NCBI GenBank assembly: GCA_963709525.1
Contig: CAVPXB010000002.1
Span: 72,995-136,994 of the forward strand
Direction of reading: 5' to 3'
From: CAIWHR01 sp963709525
Lineage (GTDB): Bacteria; Pseudomonadota; Gammaproteobacteria; Burkholderiales; Casimicrobiaceae
DNA length: 64,000 bases
The position numbers were made by a program, and so were the translations under genes. Below are positions 58,579 to 64,000 of the stretch, one piece after another. Each line of letters starts with the position of its first letter. Position 1 is the stretch's first letter. The notes under the pieces are model-generated. The model did not search any database, was not told the DNA's origin, and was given only the letters and a program-made list of their open reading frames with translations.

Positions 58579-59699
58579 TGAAAAGCGGTCACCCTGATCC
58601 GACGACGACGCGCATCGCTGCGCTGATCGCGAGCTTCGCGCTTGGCGGTTGCGGGGCCATCGAGTTCTATTGGCAGGGACTGGCGGGACAGATCGATCTC
58701 CTGGCGCGTGCGAAGCCCATCGCGGAGGTCATCGACGCGACCACCGACGCGGGGCTGCGGGAACGGTTGCGGCGCACGCAGGACATACGGGCCTTCGCGA
58801 GCCGCGACCTGGGCCTGCCCGACAATCGCAGCTACACGCGCTACGCCGACGTGGGTCGGCCCTACGTTGTCTGGAACGTGTTCGCCGCCCCCGAGCTTTC
58901 GCTCGTGCCGCGGCAGTGGTGCTTTCCGGTGGCAGGCTGCGTCTCCTACCGCGGCTACTTTGCCGAGGGCGAGGCCCGCGCGGAAGCCGCGACGGTCTTC
59001 GCAGCGGGCGACGACGTGCACGTCAGCGGCGTTCCGGCCTACTCGACGCTGGGCTGGCTCGACGATCCCGTGCTGTCCACGTTCGTGCAGTGGCGCGAGG
59101 TGGAGATCGCGCGCCTGATCTTTCATGAACTCGCCCACCAGGTCGCGTACGCCAGGGACGATTCGTCGTTCAACGAGTCATTTGCGACTGCGGTGGAGGA
59201 GGCGGGCCTTCGGCGCTGGCTCTCCGCGCAGTCGACGCGTCCCGACGCGGCGCAGCTGGCCGCCGACGCCCTGCGCGCGTGTGCACTCAGGGCGGAGTTC
59301 CGTACGCTGGCGTCGCGTACCCGCGATCGGCTGCGGGCCATCTACGACGCAACTGCGAGCGACGAGGACAAGCGCCGCGACAAGGCGGCGGCCTTCGCGG
59401 CGATGCGCGCCGACTACGAGGGGGTGAAATCGCGGTGGGGTGGCCTGCCGGTCTTCGATCGCTGGTTCGCGGGTGGTGCCAACAACGCGGGGCTCGCGGC
59501 TGCGGCGCTGTACTCGGATCGCGTGCCGCAGTTTGCAGCGCTGCTGGCGCAGGAGGGTGGCGATCTGCCCCGTTTTTATGCGCGCGTGCGCGTGCTTGCC
59601 GCGATGTCGCGGGAGCAGCGCGATGCCGCTCTGGACGCGGCCGCACGGGCCGGGGGAGAATGCGCCCCCGCCCTCACTGCCACTGACGCACGCCCATGA
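58578..59699 (+). CDS. Predicted aminopeptidase-type lipoprotein (HExxH metalloprotein)
   Basis: This is a 373-residue protein. The beginning has a lipobox (LIASFALGGCGAIEFYWQGL). The region GLPDNRSYTRYADVGRPYVV, WCFPVAGCVSYRGYF and LIFHELAHQVAYARDDSSFN (HExxH) with NESFATAVEEAG matches the putative aminopeptidase family COG4324/PF10023. No ATG is available; the GTG at 58578 begins on the last base of the dispersed repeat, so the true start is uncertain. Its stop overlaps the next ATG by four bases. Confidence 0.83.
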   Translation: MKSGHPDPTTTRIAALIASFALGGCGAIEFYWQGLAGQIDLLARAKPIAEVIDATTDAGLRERLRRTQDIRAFASRDLGLPDNRSYTRYADVGRPYVVWNVFAAPELSLVPRQWCFPVAGCVSYRGYFAEGEARAEAATVFAAGDDVHVSGVPAYSTLGWLDDPVLSTFVQWREVEIARLIFHELAHQVAYARDDSSFNESFATAVEEAGLRRWLSAQSTRPDAAQLAADALRACALRAEFRTLASRTRDRLRAIYDATASDEDKRRDKAAAFAAMRADYEGVKSRWGGLPVFDRWFAGGANNAGLAAAALYSDRVPQFAALLAQEGGDLPRFYARVRVLAAMSREQRDAALDAAARAGGECAPALTATDARP

Positions 59700-60487
59700 A
59701 CGATGAGCCCCTCGCGGCTGATGCCCCTGTTGCGCCACGCGTGCGCACCGTGCCGCTTACAGCGCCCTTCGCCTGGATTGCGCGAGGCTGGCGCGACTTC
59801 GTGCGCACGCCGGTGCCGAGCCTCCTCCACGGCCTCATCGCCGCATTTGGCGGTACGCTCGTGCTCGTCTTCGCGCGCGACAGGTTCTACCTCGTTTCGG
59901 GCGCGTTCTCCGGGTTTGTGCTGGTGGCCCCGGTACTGGTGACCGGACTCTACGAGCTCTCGCGCCGCTTGGCGTCGGGCGAGGTGCCCACGCTGCACCA
60001 CGCGATTGCGGCCTGGGAGCGAACCGGGGGCGCGCTGTTGGGGTTCGGGCTGTTGCTGGCCGTGGTCGGCAGCTTCTGGGTACTCGTCTCGTCGGTGCTG
60101 ATCGCGCTGTTCGTGCAGGCGCCGATCACCGGCTTCGACGATTTCATCCGCTACGTGGTGCTGTCGCAGGACTCGAATCTGTTCATGGTCTGGATGGCGC
60201 TGGGCGGGATCGTCGCCGCGCTGGTGTTCGCCGCCAGCGCCGTGTCGGTGCCCATGCTGCTCGATCGCGACGTCGATCTGCCGACCGCGATCGTCACCAG
60301 CGTCCACGCGGTGGGGGCCAACCCGCTGCCGATGGCGCTGTGGGCGACGCTGATCATGATTGCAACGACGTTCGGGATCGGCACCGTGCTGATGGGGTTG
60401 ATCCTCGTCGTCCCGGTGCTGGGCCACGCGACCTGGCATGCCTACGTCGATCTGGTCGATGCGTCCCGGCTGCCGCCGCGCCGCTGA
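59696..60487 (+). CDS. BPSS1780/DUF2189-type integral membrane protein
   Basis: This is a 263-residue protein with several hydrophobic helices (VPSLLHGLIAAFGGTLVLVF, FVLVAPVLVTGLYELSRRLA, VGSFWVLVSSVLIALFV, ALVFAASAVSVPMLL and the last near IGTVLMGLILVVPVLGHATW). The pattern resembles the BPSS1780/DUF2189 membrane family of Burkholderiales. The N-terminus is cytoplasmic and Pro/Ala-rich. Function unknown; it overlaps the peptidase gene and precedes the DUF2788 gene. Confidence 0.8.
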   Translation: MNDEPLAADAPVAPRVRTVPLTAPFAWIARGWRDFVRTPVPSLLHGLIAAFGGTLVLVFARDRFYLVSGAFSGFVLVAPVLVTGLYELSRRLASGEVPTLHHAIAAWERTGGALLGFGLLLAVVGSFWVLVSSVLIALFVQAPITGFDDFIRYVVLSQDSNLFMVWMALGGIVAALVFAASAVSVPMLLDRDVDLPTAIVTSVHAVGANPLPMALWATLIMIATTFGIGTVLMGLILVVPVLGHATWHAYVDLVDASRLPPRR

Positions 60488-60513
60488 CCGCGAATCGACC
60501 CCGAAAGCGGATT

Positions 60514-60723
60514 GTGTACGGCTTTACCGAAGAGCAGATCGCCGAGTTCGGGCTGACCTTCGGCCTTTCCGGCTTCATCCTGTTCATGCTGTTCATCATC
60601 TGGGATCTCGCCCGGAAATCCAGGGCGGGGCGGCTGGGCACGTTCGTGCTGTTCTTCGTGCTCGCCTTCGGCATGTTCGGGTTCGTCGCCAAGACCATCA
60701 TCGCCAAGCTGCTCGGCATCTGA
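60514..60723 (+). CDS. DUF2788-type small membrane protein
   Basis: This is a 69-residue protein starting with GTG, MYGFTEEQIAEFGLTFGLSG. It has two helices (FILFMLFIIWDLARKS and LFFVLAFGMFGFVAKTIIAK). Size, start and helix arrangement fit DUF2788, a family found mostly in betaproteobacteria. Function unknown. It lies 26 bases after the DUF2189-type gene. Confidence 0.75.
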   Translation: MYGFTEEQIAEFGLTFGLSGFILFMLFIIWDLARKSRAGRLGTFVLFFVLAFGMFGFVAKTIIAKLLGI

Positions 60724-60783
60724 TCCGCGCCGGCCGCGCCGCGCTTTCCCCTTGGCGGGCGGCATCCGCACCACGTGTAGTGT

Positions 60784-60812
60784 TTGATTCAAAACAAAAA
60801 AGCGTTTACACT
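60784..60812 (+). promoter_or_regulatory. Sigma-70 promoter of the rpsF operon
   Basis: TTGATT (60784-60789), a 17-base spacer and TACACT (60807-60812) lie in an AT-rich stretch about 125 bases before rpsF. The leader that follows contains GC-rich hairpins and could hold an S6:S18-type autoregulatory element, known in many bacteria; I could not confirm its conserved core. Confidence 0.55.
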
Positions 60813-60936
60813 GCGCAGTTCCCTTGCCTCACCCGCCGCAGACGGGGAGGCCGTCCGCGGAAAACGCCCAGGCGTGCCGAAACCGGCGTGTCGAAGGCCG
60901 ATGCCCGCCAACTTCAGCCCACAAGGAGTGTTCTGC

Positions 60937-61396
60937 ATGCGTCATTACGAAGTCGTTTTCATCGTGCACCCCGACCAGAGCGAGCAGGTGCCCGCGATGA
61001 TCGAGCGCTATCGCACGATGGTCACCGCCAAGAGCGGGCAGATACACCGGCTCGAGGATTGGGGCCGCAGGCAGCTCGCGTTTCCGATTGCCAAGGTCCA
61101 CAAGGCGCACTACGTCCTGATGAACATCGAGTGCAACAACGAGACGCTGGGCGAACTCGAGCACGCGTTCAAGTTCAACGACGCAGTGCTGCGTCACCTG
61201 ATCGTGGCCATGAGCGGTGCAGAGGTCGCGCCGTCGCCGATGATGCGGGAAGAGAAGCCCAGGTCGTCGACGGGCCGTGACGGCGAGCGTGGCGACCGCG
61301 GGGGACCGCGGCGACCGCGGCGACCGTGGAAGCCGCGGCGAGCAGGTGGCAGCCGACAGGCCGGTCGCCGACAAGCCGGCCCCCGCCCAGGCCTGA
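60937..61396 (+). CDS. rpsF: Ribosomal protein S6, one frame break near the C-terminus
   Basis: S6 is a small-subunit protein that binds S18. The core is intact: MRHYEVVFIVHPDQSEQVPA, IHRLEDWGRRQLAFPIAKVH and HYVLMNIECNNETLGELEHA. Near 61303 an extra G breaks a run of GDRG repeats; restoring the frame gives an acidic/Gly tail and the end DKPAPAQA. The total is about 152 residues. It heads the operon and has an AAGGAG site before its ATG. Confidence 0.95.
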
Positions 61397-61427
61397 CACC
61401 GACGCGCGGCGCGACGCGGACATCCCG

Positions 61428-61736
61428 GTGCCAGGTGCCAACCGACTCACGCTGGAGGCCACACTGACCGATCGCTCCGATCTGCGTTTCACGCCTGCGG
61501 GCATTCCCGTCGTCGAGTGCATGTTGAGTCATGCATCGACGCAGACCGAAGCCGGCGGAGAACGAAGGGTCGAGTGCGAGTTGGCAGCGGTGGCGTTCGG
61601 CGAGGTCGCGAGCGCACTGGCCGGGATTGCGTCGGGTTCCAACCTGCGGGTCCGTGGCTTTGTCGCCCGCCGCTACCGAACCGGCGTTACCGTGGCGCTG
61701 CACATCAACGAATTCGAATTGAGCAAAGGAAACTGA
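61428..61736 (+). CDS. priB: Primosomal replication protein N PriB
   Basis: This is a 102-residue OB-fold single-stranded DNA-binding protein used in PriA-dependent replication restart. It starts at a GTG (MPGANRLTLEATLTDRSDLR), then FTPAGIPVVECMLSHASTQT and RGFVARRYRTGVTVALHINE. Its place between rpsF and rpsR is standard in beta- and gammaproteobacteria. The rpsR ATG follows one base after its stop. Confidence 0.92.
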   Translation: MPGANRLTLEATLTDRSDLRFTPAGIPVVECMLSHASTQTEAGGERRVECELAAVAFGEVASALAGIASGSNLRVRGFVARRYRTGVTVALHINEFELSKGN

Positions 61737-61737
61737 C

Positions 61738-62019
61738 ATGCCCCGTCCAGGCGGAAGATTTGGCAAGAAGAAAGACGGCAAGAAACGCGAGCGCGGAAAC
61801 AATCTTTTCAAGCGCAGGAAGTTCTGCCGCTTCACGGCCGAAGGCGTGAAGGAAATCGACTACAAGGATGTCGATATCCTGAAGGACTTCATCCAGGAGA
61901 ATGGCAAGATCATGCCGGCGCGGATCACGGGCACCAAGGCCCGCTACCAGCGCCAGCTGTCCACGGCAATCAAGCGCGCCCGCTATCTCGCGCTGCTGCC
62001 CTACACCGACCTGCACTGA
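61738..62019 (+). CDS. rpsR: Ribosomal protein S18
   Basis: This is a 93-residue basic protein. It has FKRRKFCRFTAEGVKEIDYK, followed by LKDFIQENGKIMPARITGTK and RYQRQLSTAIKRARYLALLP, the invariant S18 core. It pairs with S6 on the 30S platform. The N-terminus (MPRPGGRFGKKKDGKKRERG) is a somewhat extended Gly/Lys-rich tail. Confidence 0.97.
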   Translation: MPRPGGRFGKKKDGKKRERGNNLFKRRKFCRFTAEGVKEIDYKDVDILKDFIQENGKIMPARITGTKARYQRQLSTAIKRARYLALLPYTDLH

Positions 62020-62031
62020 GCGGAGGACGCG

Positions 62032-62493
62032 ATGCAAATCATTCTGCTCGAAAAGATCGCCAACGTCGGCAACCTGGGCGATGTGGTCAAGGTCAAGGAG
62101 GGCTACGCGCGCAATTTCCTGATTCCCCAGGGCAAGGCGAAGCGCGCCACTCCCGACAACATCAAGATGCTCGAAGCCAGGCGCGCCGAGCTCGAGGCTG
62201 CGGCCAACGTCAAGCTCGCGACGGCGCAGGAGCAGGCGGACAAGCTCGAGGGTCTGCTGGTCAGGATCACGCAAAAGGCGGGTGTCGACGGCCGGCTGTT
62301 CGGTTCGGTCACCAACGCCGACATCGCCGAGGCGTTGAAGGGCCAGGGTTTCACCGTCGAAAAGGCTGCCGTGCGCATGCCGACGGGTCCGCTGAAGCAG
62401 GTCGGCGACTATCCGCTGGTCGTCGCTGTGCATACCGACGTGATGGCGAGCATCACGGTGAGCGTCGTCGGCGATACGGTTTCGGGAGGCTGA
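62032..62493 (+). CDS. rplI: Ribosomal protein L9
   Basis: This is a 153-residue protein. The N-terminal RNA-binding domain starts MQIILLEKIANVGNLGDVVK and has EGYARNFLIPQGKAKRATPD, followed by a long connecting helix (about 41-75) and the C-terminal domain (GRLFGSVTNADIAEALKGQG). This is a normal-length L9. It is followed by a strong terminator, so dnaB is probably transcribed from its own promoter or by read-through. Confidence 0.97.
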   Translation: MQIILLEKIANVGNLGDVVKVKEGYARNFLIPQGKAKRATPDNIKMLEARRAELEAAANVKLATAQEQADKLEGLLVRITQKAGVDGRLFGSVTNADIAEALKGQGFTVEKAAVRMPTGPLKQVGDYPLVVAVHTDVMASITVSVVGDTVSGG

Positions 62494-62530
62494 CGCGCTC
62501 CCGCGCGAGAGCAGTGGCACGGTTGAACAG

Positions 62531-62560
62531 GGGCGCTGCGGATGCAGCGCCCTTTTTTTT
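62531..62560 (+). terminator. Intrinsic terminator after rplI
   Basis: GGGCGCTGC (62531-62539), a four-base loop, GCAGCGCCC (62544-62552) and eight T's form a textbook rho-independent terminator. Confidence 0.93.
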
Positions 62561-62632
62561 CGGTGCGCCGATCCCGGCACCGCCGCGGCCGCCTCGCGGG
62601 CGGTAAAATCAGCTTCGCCTTCGCGGTCCTCC

Positions 62633-64000
62633 ATGCCCGACGATCCCCAACTCGACGCCCTCAAGCTGCCGCCGCATTCGCTCGAAGCCGAGCAATCGGT
62701 GCTGGGGGGGCTGCTGCTCGACAACGAGGCGGCCGATCGCATCGGCGATATCGTCGCCGATGCCGATTTCTACAGCGAAGCGCACCGGATCATCCACCAG
62801 CACATCATCCGCCTGATCAGCGACGGCAGTCCGGCCGACGTGGTCACCGTGTCCGAGGCGCTGGCGTCGACGCAGAAGCTCGATTACATCGGCGGTCTTT
62901 CGTATCTGGGCGCGCTGGTCCAGAACGTGCCGACGGCGGCCAACATCCGGCACTATGCGGTGATCGTGCGCGAGCGTTCGATCCTGCGCCAGCTCGCCGC
63001 GACGGCGGGCGAAATCGCCGACAGCGCCTACAATCCGATGGGCAAGAGCGCCAAGGACATCCTCGACGCCGCCGAGGCGAAGGTGCTGCACATCGCCGAA
63101 CAGGGTGCCCGCGGCCAGCAGCAGTTCGCACCGATCGGCACGCTGCTGGCTGACGTCGTCGAGCGCATCGAAACCCTGTTCAACCGCGACGATCCGTCGG
63201 ACGTCACCGGCGTTCCCACCGGTTTCTCGGATCTCGACAAAATGACCTCGGGACTGCAGCCGGGGGATCTCGTCGTCGTGGCCGGCAGGCCGTCGATGGG
63301 AAAGACGGCGCTGGCGCTCAACATCGGCGAGCACGTGGCGATCGCGGCCGGGCTGCCGGTCGCGGTGTTCTCGATGGAAATGGGCGCGACCCAGCTCGCG
63401 CTGCGGCTCATCGGCTCGGTGGGGCGCCTCGATCAGCACAAGCTGCGCACCGGGCGGCTGGCCAACGAGGATTGGGAAAAACTCACCGGGGCACTCGGGC
63501 GCCTCAACGAGGCACCCATCCTCATCGACGAGACGCCGGCGCTGAATTCCATCGAGGTCCGTTCGCGTTCGCGTCGGCTGATGAAGCAGTACGGCAAACT
63601 CGGACTCGTGATCGTCGATTACATTCAGCTCATGCAGTCGACGTCGCAGGGCGAGAACCGGGCGACGGAGATCTCGGAAATCTCGCGCTCGCTGAAGGCG
63701 CTGGCGAAGGAGCTGAAGGTGCCCGTGATGGCGCTGTCGCAGCTCAATCGCTCGCTCGAGCAGCGGCCCAACAAGCGGCCGGTGATGTCGGACCTGAGGG
63801 AATCGGGAGCGATCGAGCAGGACGCCGACGTCATCCTTTTCATCTATCGCGACGAGGTCTACAACGCCGAGTCGCAGGACAAGGGCACCGCCGAGATCAT
63901 CATCGGCAAGCAGCGCAACGGCCCGATCGGCATGTGCCGGCTCACCTTCATCGGCGAATACACCCGGTTCGAGAATTTCGCGCAGGCGGGGAGCTATTGA
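62633..64000 (+). CDS. dnaB: Replicative DNA helicase DnaB
   Basis: This is a complete 455-residue protein ending exactly on the last base. The N-terminal domain (LPPHSLEAEQSVLGGLLLDN) is followed by a linker and the RecA-like motor with Walker A AGRPSMGKTALALNIG (about residues 216-230), MTSGLQPGDLVVVAGRP before it, Walker B LGLVIVDYIQLM and DnaB motif 4 MSDLRESGAIEQDADVILFI. DnaB unwinds DNA as a hexamer at the replication fork. Linkage to rplI is conserved in many proteobacteria. Confidence 0.97.
   Translation: MPDDPQLDALKLPPHSLEAEQSVLGGLLLDNEAADRIGDIVADADFYSEAHRIIHQHIIRLISDGSPADVVTVSEALASTQKLDYIGGLSYLGALVQNVPTAANIRHYAVIVRERSILRQLAATAGEIADSAYNPMGKSAKDILDAAEAKVLHIAEQGARGQQQFAPIGTLLADVVERIETLFNRDDPSDVTGVPTGFSDLDKMTSGLQPGDLVVVAGRPSMGKTALALNIGEHVAIAAGLPVAVFSMEMGATQLALRLIGSVGRLDQHKLRTGRLANEDWEKLTGALGRLNEAPILIDETPALNSIEVRSRSRRLMKQYGKLGLVIVDYIQLMQSTSQGENRATEISEISRSLKALAKELKVPVMALSQLNRSLEQRPNKRPVMSDLRESGAIEQDADVILFIYRDEVYNAESQDKGTAEIIIGKQRNGPIGMCRLTFIGEYTRFENFAQAGSY

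Overview
The window is 64 kb of GC-rich, densely coded DNA from a betaproteobacterium, probably Burkholderiales or a near relative. The best evidence is the right-hand end: a BPSS1780-like membrane protein, a DUF2788 protein and rpsF-priB-rpsR-rplI-dnaB, an arrangement with PriB that is typical of beta/gammaproteobacteria. It is ordinary chromosome: there is no phage, integrase, transposase, CRISPR array, rRNA or tRNA that I can see.

Layout. 0-0.65 kb: the edge of a VapBC toxin-antitoxin pair. 0.6-10.6 kb: catabolic genes (sugar dehydrogenase, peptide-type ABC binding protein, aldehyde dehydrogenase, SDR, CoA-transferase) and a first TRAP transporter (dctPQM). 10.75-10.98 kb: a dense array of short repeats. 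11-13.2 kb: a response regulator with TPRs and a small soluble histidine kinase. 13.4-19.3 kb: a glycolate/lactate oxidation cluster (glcD, a second FAD oxidase, a GST, glcE, glcF). 19.3-23.4 kb: GNAT, ispD-ispF, a nitronate-monooxygenase-like protein and an HMG-CoA-lyase-like protein. 23.6-26.4 kb: an EnvZ/OmpR pair divergent from a Spy/CpxP-like periplasmic protein. 26.8-30.6 kb: a DUF4214-DUF1800 protein and its DUF1501 partner. 30.6-38.4 kb: a hybrid kinase and LuxR regulator downstream of a MacAB exporter, and a BepA-like protease. 38.5 kb: moaC, followed by a 165-bp palindrome. 39.3-44.9 kb: three envelope lipoproteins (two with LysM-like domains, one a deacetylase), a transmembrane Ser/Thr kinase and a cyclase-FHA protein. 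45.1-50.3 kb: a GntR regulator, a second TRAP transporter and uronate isomerase, probably a hexuronate uptake unit. 50.4-53.6 kb: an HlyD/LolC/LolD-type exporter. 53.8-60.7 kb: dtd, a DUF4124 protein, an aminotransferase, a TPR-GGDEF cyclase, a metallopeptidase and membrane proteins. 60.9-64 kb: the S6-PriB-S18-L9-DnaB operon; dnaB ends on the last base.

Many genes are interrupted by single-base indels while family similarity continues immediately in the next frame. They are sparse in most places but very dense from about 49.2 to 56 kb and moderately dense from 27.7 to 30.6 kb. I read most of them as sequence or assembly errors rather than gene decay, and I give such genes as whole spans with the frame breaks noted. 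The most interesting material is the Ser/Thr-kinase/cyclase-FHA/LysM lipoprotein neighbourhood, the Spy-like insertion inside the MacA adaptor, and the long palindrome after moaC.
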